This document shows positions 10,107 through 19,253 of a DNA stretch of 64,000 bases, one piece after another. The first letter of the stretch is position 1; every line of letters starts with the position of its first letter. The notes beneath the pieces were generated by a model. That model ran no database searches. It worked only from the letters and a program-made list of their open reading frames with translations, and was not told the DNA's origin. The position numbers and the translations under genes are program-made. This DNA is from Pseudomonas sp. dw_612 (GTDB taxonomy: Bacteria > Pseudomonadota > Gammaproteobacteria > Pseudomonadales > Pseudomonadaceae), in assembly GCF_018449725.1 (NCBI RefSeq), contig NZ_JAAVVC010000004.1:372001-436000 (forward strand), given 5' to 3'.

Positions 10107-11220
10107 TAGCTTCGTCCCTGGCCCGCATCTTGACCATTCCCGAAATGCTGGTGATGTCGAGTTGTTTCCAAGTGGAAGGATCACTTATCTGGCACCCTTG
10201 CCATTACCGACACCGATGCCCCCGCATGGTCCTCACATTGGGGAATTAAATGATGTGTTTATGGACTTCGGGTTGGGATGGCCGCAGGTATTCTCATGGC
10301 AGGTCATATTAGGCGGACCTTTCAGCGGCACCTTCATGGTTATGTTTCTGTTCCCGCTACTTGCCGGCATCCTGTTTTTTCTTTTCGGAATGGGGTGGGA
10401 AGATATTACTGACGCCATACAGGGAGTTTTTCTAGTGTCATATGGCTACGCTCTTGTAGCCGGCTTTTGTTCTCTACTCATCGGCCTCTGCACTTGGCAC
10501 CACAACCACAAAAAACGCCTCCATATCTTCCCCACCCGCTTCAACCGCCAGCGCCGCGAAGTCTGTTTCATGCCCGAAGACGTCACCGAACCGGTCTTCG
10601 TCCCTTGGGAATCCCTCTCCGCCTGGGTCATCGAGTCCCAGGGCGCCACCCAGTACGGCATCCAGCGCCAATACGGCATGGGCATCGGTTTCCAGCACGG
10701 CGAAACCCTGACCAGCGTCGAATTCCCCTGCTTCGGCCTGCCCATCGCCATCAGCCATTGGGAAGCGATTCGCGGCTACATGGAATATGAAATCCACGAC
10801 CTTAAAGCCATCCAGGACCCGCAAGACCTGCAAGGCCCCGACGACCCGCCCCACGAAGGCCTGCACACCTTCCACAACGCCCGCGCGCGCATGCATCAGC
10901 AAATCCGCGACGGTTCCCGCGACCGGATCTCGGGGTTTTTCTGGTACCTGTACCACGTGATGACCCTGTGGATGATCCCCAACTACCTAACCGAATGGGA
11001 AGTCCGCCGCATCCAGAAACTGGGCCCCCAAGCGATGCCCGAAGTGATGCAGCAATGGTCCGAGCCGTTGCCGAAAGAACAATGGGCCAAGCCCAGCGAA
11101 GAACTCGTGCGAATGAGCGAACAGGTTCGGCAGATGCACAAACGCCAACCAAGGAAACCGATCACCGAGATTTTTGCTGAAGTGCGGCGGTTGAATCCGA
11201 CGGACAAACGACGTGCATGA
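10090..11220 (+). CDS. T6SS immunity protein, DUF6708-like membrane protein (copy 1)
   Basis: 376 aa, starting 17 nt before the effector stop. The N-terminus is Pro-rich (ITYLAPLPLPTPMPPHGPH), followed by hydrophobic segments at about 72-102 and 118-136. A soluble C-terminal half begins with HHNHKKRLHIFPTRFNR. I associate this architecture with the DUF6708 family found beside VasX-like effectors. A membrane immunity protein fits a pore-forming effector acting on the inner membrane. A near-identical second copy follows at 11403. Confidence 0.8.
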   Translation: MPTKIDSFVPGPHLDHSRNAGDVELFPSGRITYLAPLPLPTPMPPHGPHIGELNDVFMDFGLGWPQVFSWQVILGGPFSGTFMVMFLFPLLAGILFFLFGMGWEDITDAIQGVFLVSYGYALVAGFCSLLIGLCTWHHNHKKRLHIFPTRFNRQRREVCFMPEDVTEPVFVPWESLSAWVIESQGATQYGIQRQYGMGIGFQHGETLTSVEFPCFGLPIAISHWEAIRGYMEYEIHDLKAIQDPQDLQGPDDPPHEGLHTFHNARARMHQQIRDGSRDRISGFFWYLYHVMTLWMIPNYLTEWEVRRIQKLGPQAMPEVMQQWSEPLPKEQWAKPSEELVRMSEQVRQMHKRQPRKPITEIFAEVRRLNPTDKRRA

Positions 11221-11419
11221 AGTGTTCAGTCTGGGCGACTACGTGCTGACCATGAGTGCCAACAGCGAGTGGGTTTCTCGCAATCGTGTCATATGCCTGC
11301 CCCCCCGTGCCGAGGGCCATTTCCCTGTATCGCCCTCTCAAGTTGTTACCGAGCACCCACCGATGTTGCTGGTTGAAACCCATTTGCTGGAGATGGCAGA
11401 CCATGCCCACCAAGATTGA
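11213..11419 (+). pseudogene. Orphan copy of the effector C-terminal tail
   Basis: A 68-codon open frame starts with GTG overlapping the stop of the first immunity gene. From about residue 18 it repeats the last about 50 residues of the 1210-aa effector: both contain GHFPVSPSQ, RPPMLLVETHLLE or HPPMLLVETHLLE, and end ADHAHQD. It then overlaps the second immunity gene by the same 17 nt as the full effector does. It has no N-terminal MIX or membrane region. It is best read as the scar of a tandem duplication of effector 3' end plus immunity gene, or a displaced alternative toxin tip, rather than an independent gene. Confidence 0.8.
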
Positions 11420-12533
11420 AAGCCTGCTGCCGCCCCCACACCTCAAGCAATCCCGCAAGGCAGGCGATGTCGAACCGTTCCCCGGTGGAAGAATCACTTA
11501 TCTCGCGCCATTGCCATTGCCGACCCCGATGCCTCCGCATGGTCCTCACATTGGGGAATTAAATGATGTGTTCATGGAGTTCGGACTGGGGTGGCCTCAG
11601 ATATTTTCATGGCAGGTAATATTAGGTGGCGCATTCAGCGTTGCCTTCTCTGTTGCATTTCTATTTCCACTCATTGGCGGCTTCCTTGGACTCGTGCTTG
11701 CATACAGCTGGGAAGATACTTGGGACTCCATTGAAGGGATCTTCCATGAATCTTATGGCCTAGCTTTACAGACTGGCTTTTTGATGTTGCTCATCGGCCT
11801 CTTCGTCTGGCACCACAACCACAAAAAACGCCTCCATATCTTCCCCACCCGCTTCAACCGTCAACGCCGCGAAGTCTGTTTCATGCCCGAAGGCGCCACC
11901 GAACCGCTCTTCGTCCCTTGGGAGTCCCTCTCCGCCTGGGTCATCGAGTCCCAGGGCGCCACCCAATACGGCATCCAGCGCCAATACGGCATGGGCATCG
12001 GTTTCCAGCACGGCGAAACCCTGACCAGCGTCGAATTCCCCTGCTTCGGCCTGCCCATCGCCATCAGCCATTGGGAAGCGATTCGCGGCTACATGGAATA
12101 TGAGATCCACGACCTCAAAGCCATCCAGGACCTTGAAGACCTGCAACTCCCCAACGACCCGCCCCACGAAGGCCTGCACACCTTCCACAACGCCCGAGCG
12201 CGCATGCACCAGCAAATCCGCGACGGCTCACGCAACCGGGTCTCGGGGTTTTTCTGGTACCTGTACCACGTGATGACCCTGTGGACGATCCCCAACCGCC
12301 TGACCGAATGGGAAGTCCGCCGCATCCAGAAGCTGGGCCCCCAAACGATGCCCGAAGTGATGCAGCAATGGTCCGAGCCGTTGCCGAAAGAACAATGGGC
12401 CAAGCCCAGCGAAGAACTTGTGCGAATGAGTGAGCAGGCTCGGCAGATGCATAAACGCCAACCCAGGAAACCGATTACCGAGATTTTTGCTGAGGTGCGG
12501 CAGTTGAATTCAACAGACAAACGTCGCGCATGA
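11403..12533 (+). CDS. T6SS immunity protein, DUF6708-like membrane protein (copy 2)
   Basis: 376 aa, the same length as copy 1. Residues about 1-70 and 137-376 are nearly identical to copy 1, while the membrane portion between them (about 72-130) differs substantially (for example FSVAFSVAFLFPLIGGFLGL against FSGTFMVMFLFPLLAGILFF). This pattern suggests that specificity lies in the membrane region, with the rest conserved or homogenised by gene conversion. It probably protects against a variant effector carried by sister strains. No terminator is obvious before the REP element at 12549. Confidence 0.8.
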   Translation: MPTKIESLLPPPHLKQSRKAGDVEPFPGGRITYLAPLPLPTPMPPHGPHIGELNDVFMEFGLGWPQIFSWQVILGGAFSVAFSVAFLFPLIGGFLGLVLAYSWEDTWDSIEGIFHESYGLALQTGFLMLLIGLFVWHHNHKKRLHIFPTRFNRQRREVCFMPEGATEPLFVPWESLSAWVIESQGATQYGIQRQYGMGIGFQHGETLTSVEFPCFGLPIAISHWEAIRGYMEYEIHDLKAIQDLEDLQLPNDPPHEGLHTFHNARARMHQQIRDGSRNRVSGFFWYLYHVMTLWTIPNRLTEWEVRRIQKLGPQTMPEVMQQWSEPLPKEQWAKPSEELVRMSEQARQMHKRQPRKPITEIFAEVRQLNSTDKRRA

Positions 12534-12548
12534 CCGGCTGAAGAAGCT

Positions 12549-12673
12549 TTTTGTGGCGAGGGGGCTTGCCGCCATTCGGCTGCGAAGCAGTCGTAATCCG
12601 GATACGTCGGTGTATCTGAAGGAAAAAGCAGGCCGCTTCGCGCCCCAACGGGGGCAAGCCCCCTTGCCACAAA
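12549..12673. repeat. REP doublet (GTGGCGAGGGGGCTTGCC variant)
   Basis: Two inverted copies of a REP-like sequence, reading TTTGTGGCGAGGGGGCTTGCC on the left and GGCAAGCCCCCTTGCCACAAA on the right, flank about 80 nt. This REPIN arrangement sits between the second immunity gene and sbcD. Confidence 0.85.
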
Positions 12674-12777
12674 GTCAGTGTCTGACCACAGACTGCGTGT
12701 TTGCCAGTAAACTCCCTCCCCTTTAGCCGCTCATCATTTCCCACGCGGCCATCACCTTATTTCCCACGGAGTACGCC

Positions 12778-14022
12778 TTGCGTCTGTTCCACACCTCCGA
12801 CTGGCACCTTGGGCAGAACCTGCACGGCCAGGACCGCGATTTCGAGCACGGTTGTTTCCTTGAGTGGCTGTTGCGCCAGTTGAAGCTGGACCAGCCCGAC
12901 GTGCTGCTGATCGCCGGCGATATCTTTGACACGGTCAACCCGCCAGTCAAAGCTCAGGAACGCCTCTACGATTTCATCGTCAGCGCCCACGAGCAGCAAC
13001 CGTTGCTGACCATCGTAATGATCGCCGGCAACCATGACTCCGGCTCACGGATCGAACTGCCGGCGCCGTTGATGCGGCGTTTGCGCACTCATGCGCTGGG
13101 CCGAGTGTTGTGGCTCGACGACGGGCAACTCGATTCCGAACGCCTGTTGTTGCCGCTGCCCGATGCCAGCGGCGAGATTGCCGGTTGGTGCCTGGCGCTG
13201 CCGTTCCTGCGCCCCGCCGAAGTGACGGGTGCGCAGTTGGGCGACAACTATTTGCGCGGTATTGGTCAAGTGCATGAATGGCTGATCGAAGCGGCCAACG
13301 CCAAGCGCACGCCGGGCCAAGCCTTGATCGCCATCAGCCACGCGCATATGGCCGGCGGTTCGGTGTCGGAAGATTCCGAGCGCAGCCTGATCATCGGCAA
13401 CGCCGAGGCCCTGCCCGCCAGCCTGTTCGGGCCGAGCATCAGTTACGTGGCCCTCGGTCATTTGCACAAGCCGCAGAAGGTCAACGGTGAGGAACGCATC
13501 CGCTACAGCGGCTCGCCGATTCCCTTGTCGTTTTCCGAGATCAACTATCAGCATCAGATTCTCGACGTCACCCTCGACGGCGAAACCCTGATCAGCGTCG
13601 AACCGAAACTGATCCCGCGCGCGGTCAACCTGCAACGCATCGGCCCGGCTCCGCTGGCCGAGATTCTGCTGCAACTGGCGGACCTGCCGAATATCGACTT
13701 GCTCGAAGACCTGCAACGCCAACCTTGGCTGGAGGTGCGAGTACGTCTCGACGAACCGCAACCGGACCTTCGCTATCAAGTGGAAACCGCGCTGCAAGGC
13801 AAAGCCGTGCGCCTGGTGCGAATCGCCGCCGAGTACGCGGGCAACGGCAGCCAGGACGGAACCGACGACGGCGCGGCCCTGATCGAACTGGATCAACTCT
13901 CGCCCCAGGAATTGTTCAGCCGCGCCTGGCAAGACAACTATGGCAGCGAGGTCGATGAGCAAACCCTCAAGGACTTTGCCGAGCTGCTGCAAGACGTGCA
14001 GATGGAGAGCGAACAGCCATGA
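12778..14022 (+). CDS. sbcD: Exonuclease subunit SbcD
   Basis: 414 aa with a TTG start at 12778, chosen because CGGAG lies 6 nt upstream and the protein then opens RLFHTSDWHLGQ, the universal Mre11/SbcD beginning. Metallophosphoesterase motifs are all present: DWH (8-10), GDIFD (48-52), GNHD (84-87), SHAH (about 188) and GHLH (about 226). SbcD is the nuclease of the SbcCD complex, which opens DNA hairpins and processes double-strand ends. The stop overlaps sbcC by 4 nt. Confidence 0.97.
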   Translation: MRLFHTSDWHLGQNLHGQDRDFEHGCFLEWLLRQLKLDQPDVLLIAGDIFDTVNPPVKAQERLYDFIVSAHEQQPLLTIVMIAGNHDSGSRIELPAPLMRRLRTHALGRVLWLDDGQLDSERLLLPLPDASGEIAGWCLALPFLRPAEVTGAQLGDNYLRGIGQVHEWLIEAANAKRTPGQALIAISHAHMAGGSVSEDSERSLIIGNAEALPASLFGPSISYVALGHLHKPQKVNGEERIRYSGSPIPLSFSEINYQHQILDVTLDGETLISVEPKLIPRAVNLQRIGPAPLAEILLQLADLPNIDLLEDLQRQPWLEVRVRLDEPQPDLRYQVETALQGKAVRLVRIAAEYAGNGSQDGTDDGAALIELDQLSPQELFSRAWQDNYGSEVDEQTLKDFAELLQDVQMESEQP

Positions 14023-17000
14023 AGATCCTCGCGATCCGCCTGAAAAACCTCGCGTCCCTGGCCGGGCCGTTTGAAATCGACTTCACTGCCGAGCCGCTGG
14101 CCAGCGCTGGATTGTTCGCGATCACCGGGCCGACCGGCGCCGGTAAAAGCACCTTGCTCGACGCTTTGTGCCTGGCGTTGTTCGGCGCCGTGCCGCGCCT
14201 GAACAACACCGGTCGCGACGCCAAAGTGCCAGACGCCGATGGCGAAATCGGCACCGGCGACCCGCGTACGTTGCTACGTCGCGGCACCGGCGAAGGTTAT
14301 GCCGAAGTGGATTTCGTCGGCATCGACGGGCGTCGCTACCGCGCCCGTTGGGAAGCCAATCGCGCTCGGGAAAAGGCTGGCGGCAAGTTGCAGGCCAGTC
14401 GTCAGAGTCTGCGGGATATCGATCAGGATCAATTGCTGGCCAGTCAGAAAGGCGAGTACAAGACTCAGCTCGAAGCCGCGCTGGGCCTGAACTTTGAACA
14501 GTTCACCCGCGCCGTGTTGCTGGCCCAGAGTGAGTTCAGCGCGTTTCTCAAGGCGGACGATAACGACCGCAGCGAGCTGTTGGAAAAACTCACTGACACT
14601 GCGCTCTATACGCGCCTCGGCCGTCGCGCTTACGACAAGACCCGAGAGGCCCGGGAAGCGCACAAACTGCTGCAGGATCAGGCCACCGGCGTCACGCCGC
14701 TGTCCCCGGAAGCCCGCGCCGAACTGGATGAGCGCTTCAACGAAGCCCAGCAGCAACTCAAGACCCAGCAGGCGCAGCTCAAGCAGCTAGAGGAGCAACA
14801 CACTTGGCTGAAGAACCTGCGCCAATTGCAGGACGAACAACAGAGCGCCACCGAGCAACTGCAATCCGCCCAGCAACACTGGGAAAGCCTGGCCGGTGAG
14901 CGGCTGAAGTTGACGCGCCTGGAGCAATTGGCGCCGCAGCGGCATCAGTTCGCGCGCAAGACTGAACTCACCGCCCAGCTCACACCGCTGGCCGCGCAGA
15001 TTCAGCAGCACACACAACAGCAACTGGAACTGACCGAACGCCAGACCCAACTCGAAAAGAGCCTGAGCAGCGCCCATGCCGCGTTGGCCGATGCGCAAAA
15101 TCAGCACAGCGCCGGCGCGCCGCTGCTGCGTCAAGCCTTTGAAGAGCAAAGCACCCTCGCCCGTCTGGTGCGTGAGGCCAGTCTGAGTGCCGATCTCAAG
15201 CAACAAGCGGAACTGGCCAGCAGCCAAGGCCAGACCACGATTCAAGGTTTGCTCGACCAGCAGAAACAGGTCGCCGAACGTTTGCAGCGTATCGCCGGGG
15301 AGCTTGAACAAAGCGCCCATCTGGCGCCATTGAGCGATGCCTGGAACGCCTACCGCGATCGCCTGCAACAACTGATGTTGATCGGCAATCGCCTGAATAA
15401 GGGCCAGGATGAACTGGCCGCTTTAGAGCAAAGCGCCACCCGCGCCGCGGAAGAACTGGCTGCGCAAAAACAGAATCTGGAAGTCCTGTACAAAGAGGCC
15501 GGCGCCGAACCCGAAGCCGTGGCCGAGCAGATCCAGTTGTTGAGCACGTTGTTGCAGGACAACCGCAAGCAACTGCGGGCCTTCGAAGAGCTGACACGGC
15601 TGTGGGCCAGTCAGCAGGAACTGGACAAGCGCGGCGCCGAGCTTCAACAACGGCAACTGGCAGCCCAGCAAGAACGGGAGCGCCTGACGCAGGACGGCGT
15701 GAAAACCAAGGCCGACCTGACCGTCGCCGAACAGACCTTGAGCGTCACCCGGGAACTGCTGGAACGCCAGCGCCTGGCCCGAAGTGAAAGCGTCGAAGAA
15801 CTGCGCGCGCAGTTGCAGGACGACCAACCCTGCCCGGTCTGTGGTAGCCCGGATCATCCTTATCATCAGCCCGAAGCACTGCTGCAAAGCCTCGGTCGCC
15901 ATGACGAAAGCGAGCTGACCAACGCACAGAAAGCCGTTGAGCTGCTGAAGGAAAAACTCACCGATCTGCGCACCGAAGTCGGTGGACTAATCGCGCAGCA
16001 AAAAGAGTTGCTGCAACAGCAGGAACACCTCGCCACCCAGCAACAAGGCCTGACACCGAGCCTCGAAGCCCATCCGCTGTCCGCGCAGTTGCTGAACCAG
16101 GACGCCGCCAAACGCGATGCCTGGCTCGCGCAACAAAACAGTCAGTTGAACCAGAGCATCACCCAGGACGAACAACGCCAGACCGCCCTGCTCACCCTGC
16201 AACAGGACGCCGCGCGCCTCGCCCAACAACTGCGTAGCGCCGAAACCGCTAGCCAGCAAGCGACCCAGCATCTGAGCACTCAGCAGCAGGCCTTGAGCAG
16301 CGATCGCCAGCGTCTCGACGAAGAACTGACGGCGTTCAGCTCGTTGCTCCCGGCCGATACCTTGGAAGCCTTGCGCAACGAGCCGGCCGCGACCTTTATG
16401 CAGCTCGACCGGCAGATCGCCCAGCGCCTGGAACAACTCGACCAGCAGCGTGACGAACTCGGCGAGCAGCAACAACGCCAACAGACGCTGGAGAAAGAAC
16501 AGGATCGCCAGCTCACCCGCGTCCAACAACTGGAAACCGCGCAACAGCAGTTCACGGTGCTGGCCGAGCAGCAACAGGCTTGCCAACAGAAACTCGCGCA
16601 ATTGCTCGGCGAACACAGCAGCGCCGAGCAGTGGCAGCAGCAACTCGATCAAGCCGTCGAACAAGCGCGGCATGCCGAAGCGACGGCCAATCAGGAACTG
16701 CAAACCGTGCGCACGCGGTTGGTGCAACTGGCGGCTGAACTCAAGGCGCAGCAGGAACGGTCACAGGCGCTGGAGCATGAAGATCGCGAGTTGAGCAGTA
16801 AGATCGGCGATTGGCGCGCGCGGCATCCGGAACTGGACGACGGCGGTCTGGAGGCTTTGCTGAGCGTCGACGATCAACAGGTCAGCGACCTGCGCCAACA
16901 GTTGCAGCACAGCGAAAAAGCCATCGAACAGGCGAAGGTGTTGTTGCAGGAGCGCGATGAGCGTCTGCTCAAGCATCAAGCCCAGCACAACGGCAATCTC

Positions 17001-17660
17001 GACGCCGAACAACTGGCCGCCGCGCTGACGGAACTGCAAAACCTGTTTGCCGCCAGCGAACACCGCTGCGCCGAACTGCGTGCCGAACAGGCCGAGGATC
17101 AACGCCGGCAGAACGCCAATCAGGCCCTGGCCCAGCAAATCGCCGACGCCTACACCGAGTACCAGCGCTGGGCGCGCTTGAGTGCCTTGATCGGCTCGGC
17201 CACCGGCGACACTTTCCGCAAGATCGCCCAGGCCTACAACCTCGACCTGCTGGTGCATCACGCCAACGTGCAACTGCGGCAACTGGTGCGCCGTTATCGC
17301 CTGAAACGCGGCGGCAGCATGCTCGGTTTGCTGGTGATGGACACGGAGATGGGCGACGAACTGCGCTCGGTGCATTCGCTGTCCGGCGGCGAAACGTTCC
17401 TGGTCTCGCTGGCGCTGGCCCTAGGTCTGGCGTCGATGGCGTCGAGCACGCTGAAGATCGAATCGCTGTTTATCGACGAAGGCTTCGGCAGCCTCGATCC
17501 GGAATCCCTGCAACTGGCCATGGACGCCCTCGACGGCCTGCAGGCCCAGGGCCGCAAGGTCGCGGTGATTTCCCACGTGCAGGAAATGCATGAGCGGATT
17601 CCGGTGCAGATCCAGGTCCGCCGCCAGGGCAACGGCCTGAGCACCCTGGAGGTGAAATGA
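14019..17660 (+). CDS. sbcC: Exonuclease subunit SbcC (SMC-like ATPase)
   Basis: 1213 aa, starting in an ATGA overlap with sbcD. Walker A GPTGAGKS is at 37-44. Very long Gln/Glu-rich coiled coils lie on both sides of a zinc hook CPVCGS at about residue 604. The ABC signature LSGGE is at about 1121 and Walker B with D-loop (FIDEGFGSLD) at about 1150. It is the ATPase and structural arm of SbcCD, with the hook dimerising two arms. It is complete and unremarkable apart from extreme glutamine richness. It overlaps the following GST gene by 4 nt. Confidence 0.97.
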   Translation: MKILAIRLKNLASLAGPFEIDFTAEPLASAGLFAITGPTGAGKSTLLDALCLALFGAVPRLNNTGRDAKVPDADGEIGTGDPRTLLRRGTGEGYAEVDFVGIDGRRYRARWEANRAREKAGGKLQASRQSLRDIDQDQLLASQKGEYKTQLEAALGLNFEQFTRAVLLAQSEFSAFLKADDNDRSELLEKLTDTALYTRLGRRAYDKTREAREAHKLLQDQATGVTPLSPEARAELDERFNEAQQQLKTQQAQLKQLEEQHTWLKNLRQLQDEQQSATEQLQSAQQHWESLAGERLKLTRLEQLAPQRHQFARKTELTAQLTPLAAQIQQHTQQQLELTERQTQLEKSLSSAHAALADAQNQHSAGAPLLRQAFEEQSTLARLVREASLSADLKQQAELASSQGQTTIQGLLDQQKQVAERLQRIAGELEQSAHLAPLSDAWNAYRDRLQQLMLIGNRLNKGQDELAALEQSATRAAEELAAQKQNLEVLYKEAGAEPEAVAEQIQLLSTLLQDNRKQLRAFEELTRLWASQQELDKRGAELQQRQLAAQQERERLTQDGVKTKADLTVAEQTLSVTRELLERQRLARSESVEELRAQLQDDQPCPVCGSPDHPYHQPEALLQSLGRHDESELTNAQKAVELLKEKLTDLRTEVGGLIAQQKELLQQQEHLATQQQGLTPSLEAHPLSAQLLNQDAAKRDAWLAQQNSQLNQSITQDEQRQTALLTLQQDAARLAQQLRSAETASQQATQHLSTQQQALSSDRQRLDEELTAFSSLLPADTLEALRNEPAATFMQLDRQIAQRLEQLDQQRDELGEQQQRQQTLEKEQDRQLTRVQQLETAQQQFTVLAEQQQACQQKLAQLLGEHSSAEQWQQQLDQAVEQARHAEATANQELQTVRTRLVQLAAELKAQQERSQALEHEDRELSSKIGDWRARHPELDDGGLEALLSVDDQQVSDLRQQLQHSEKAIEQAKVLLQERDERLLKHQAQHNGNLDAEQLAAALTELQNLFAASEHRCAELRAEQAEDQRRQNANQALAQQIADAYTEYQRWARLSALIGSATGDTFRKIAQAYNLDLLVHHANVQLRQLVRRYRLKRGGSMLGLLVMDTEMGDELRSVHSLSGGETFLVSLALALGLASMASSTLKIESLFIDEGFGSLDPESLQLAMDALDGLQAQGRKVAVISHVQEMHERIPVQIQVRRQGNGLSTLEVK

Positions 17661-18262
17661 CCACGCTCTACTCCTTCCGCCGCTGCCCATACGCCATGCG
17701 CGCCCGCATGGCCCTGCGTTACTCGGGGGTTGAAGTGCAGATTGTCGAAGTCAGCCTCAAGGCCAAACCCGCCGAAATGCTTGCGCTGTCGAGCAAGGGC
17801 ACGGTGCCGGTGTTGGCGGTTGAGGGTCGGGTGATTGATGAAAGCCTGGCGATCATGCGCTGGGCCTTGGCGCAGAACGATCCCGAGGATTGGTTGCTCA
17901 AGGACGATCCTGTGGGGCAACAACGTATCGCGGAACTGATCGACGAAAACGATCAGGCGTTCAAGGTGCATCTGAATCGCTACAAATATGCCGAGCGCTA
18001 TCCCGAGCAGCCGATGGAACATTATCGGGCCGAGGGTGAGGTGTTCTTGCGCAAGCTGGATGAGTTGCTGGAGGGGCGTGATTATTTGCTAGCCGGGCAC
18101 ATGAGCTTGGCGGACGTGGCATTGATGCCGTTTGTGCGCCAGTTTGCGCATGTGGATCGGGAGTGGTTTGGGCAGACGTCTTATGGGCGATTGCAAGTGT
18201 GGCTGCAGCGCTTCCTCGATTCCGACCTGTTTACCTCAATCATGCTCAAGACACCGCTGTAG
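17657..18262 (+). CDS. Glutathione S-transferase family protein
   Basis: 201 aa in an ATGA overlap with sbcC. The N-terminal thioredoxin-fold domain has the RRCPYAMRARMAL motif (residues 8-20, with the CPYA active-site region), a cis-Pro strand TVPVLAV, and the ESLAI glutathione-binding turn. The C-terminal half is all-helical, as in GSTs. The coupling to sbcCD recurs in pseudomonads but has no known functional reason. The stop codon TAG lies inside the REP element that begins at 18258. Confidence 0.92.
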   Translation: MTTLYSFRRCPYAMRARMALRYSGVEVQIVEVSLKAKPAEMLALSSKGTVPVLAVEGRVIDESLAIMRWALAQNDPEDWLLKDDPVGQQRIAELIDENDQAFKVHLNRYKYAERYPEQPMEHYRAEGEVFLRKLDELLEGRDYLLAGHMSLADVALMPFVRQFAHVDREWFGQTSYGRLQVWLQRFLDSDLFTSIMLKTPL

Positions 18263-18325
18263 GAGCAAAGCTTGCTCGCGATGGCGGTTTCAAGGACGCC
18301 ATTGCGGGCAAGCCATGCTCCTACA
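18258..18325. repeat. REP doublet (TGTAGGAGC variant)
   Basis: Inverted arms TGTAGGAGCAAAGCTTGCTCG and GGCAAGCCATGCTCCTACA enclose a short spacer. It overlaps the stop codon of the GST gene and could also act as an mRNA 3'-end hairpin. Confidence 0.8.
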
Positions 18326-18338
18326 GAGTTCGGCGGTG

Positions 18339-18596
18339 TCAGGCCAGCACCGAGCACATCCCCAACACCGAGCAATCCACCTGAAACGGTCCGAGGAACC
18401 CGGCCCGCGCCTTCAGCGGCGGATTACCCACCAACAACCCCAACGCCTTGGCCGTCTGAATGTTGTGGGCGATGTTGTGGTTGCATTCGATGGCCCGGGC
18501 CACCGATCCCGCCGAGCCCTGCCCTATTCCCAGCAGCGAAGCACCATTGGTCATGAACGCCAAAAAGGCGATGACCCAGAGTCTGTGTCCCTTCAT
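18339..18596 (-). CDS. Small secreted hypothetical protein
   Basis: 85 aa, starting in an ATGA overlap with the small membrane protein gene upstream. The first about 30 residues form a signal-like hydrophobic stretch (LWVIAFLAFMTNGASLLGIG). The mature part has two cysteines near its C-terminus and one near residue 38. No domain recognised. Tight coupling to the neighbouring 70-aa gene argues that both are real and work together. Confidence 0.55.
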   Translation of the reverse strand: MKGHRLWVIAFLAFMTNGASLLGIGQGSAGSVARAIECNHNIAHNIQTAKALGLLVGNPPLKARAGFLGPFQVDCSVLGMCSVLA

Positions 18597-18805
18597 GCGC
18601 CGACAGCTCCCAACACATCGTCGTGATCCACCACGACGTTTTGCGCGCGGTGTTCGAACTGGATGGCGGGATAAGCGACCTGAATCGGCGCTTGAAGGTC
18701 GTGTTGCGATTGAGCCGAAAGGCTCACCACGAGCACCATGGCCACGTAGATTCCAATGGCCAGGTAGGCGCCGTGTTTGGCAGAAGTGAGGATTGCGCTG
18801 GCCAT
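18593..18805 (-). CDS. Small single-helix membrane protein
   Basis: 70 aa from the ATG at 18805, preceded by CGGAG at 7-nt spacing; an ATG at 18823 is also possible but lacks such a site. One transmembrane helix (HGAYLAIGIYVAMVLVVSLS, about residues 11-30) is followed by a hydrophilic tail rich in Asp and His (VDHDDV). No family recognised. It is translationally coupled to the 85-aa gene by a 4-nt overlap. Confidence 0.6.
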   Translation of the reverse strand: MASAILTSAKHGAYLAIGIYVAMVLVVSLSAQSQHDLQAPIQVAYPAIQFEHRAQNVVVDHDDVLGAVGA

Positions 18806-18919
18806 GGTGTTCTCCGTAGGCATGTTTCAGTGCCCACAGAATCGATCAAAAAACCGAAGTTACCTAGCCACCTTTATGCATAGTAGCCATCAGTTTTATT
18901 GATCATGGATCCAGCGTAT

Positions 18920-19045
18920 TCAGTCCTCGATAAAACTCATCAAACGCTCGCGGGCCGCATCCGGCTCGTCTAAAACGGGCTGGGCAGCCGAGAGAATCGG
19001 GGTGGAATAGAGAAACAGAAGAACCACTGCCAGACGCATCGCCAT
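18920..19045 (-). CDS. Very small secreted protein (41 aa)
   Basis: An open frame of 41 codons reads MAMRLAVVLLFLYSTPILSA, a textbook signal peptide, followed by a 21-residue acidic tail (AQPVLDEPDAARERLMSFIE...). AAAGGA lies about 9 nt upstream of the ATG. The clean signal sequence plus ribosome site make it more likely a real gene than chance. Function unknown; a secreted peptide or small periplasmic factor is possible. Confidence 0.5.
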   Translation of the reverse strand: MAMRLAVVLLFLYSTPILSAAQPVLDEPDAARERLMSFIED

Positions 19046-19157
19046 GCTGCCGATCCTTTTCTAATGAAGGAGTCAAAAAATCAGCGTCAAATTTAAACTG
19101 ATGGCTACCTGATATCAAGCTGGACACTGATATCAATGTGATGCTGTCGTAAACGCG

Positions 19158-19234
19158 TTATGCAGGAGCGACATCACTCATTGTTTTTCGAGGCGTTGGC
19201 GTCGATCAAAACAAGTGACTTCGCTCCTGCATAA
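19158..19234. repeat. Palindromic element (TTATGCAGGAGCG)
   Basis: Inverted arms TTATGCAGGAGCGACATCAC and GTGACTTCGCTCCTGCATAA enclose about 35 nt. This is a REP-like palindrome of a different sequence class from the GTGGGAGCG family, lying between two small-protein genes. Confidence 0.75.
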
Positions 19235-19253
19235 AAGGTGCAGGGCTTAGCTT

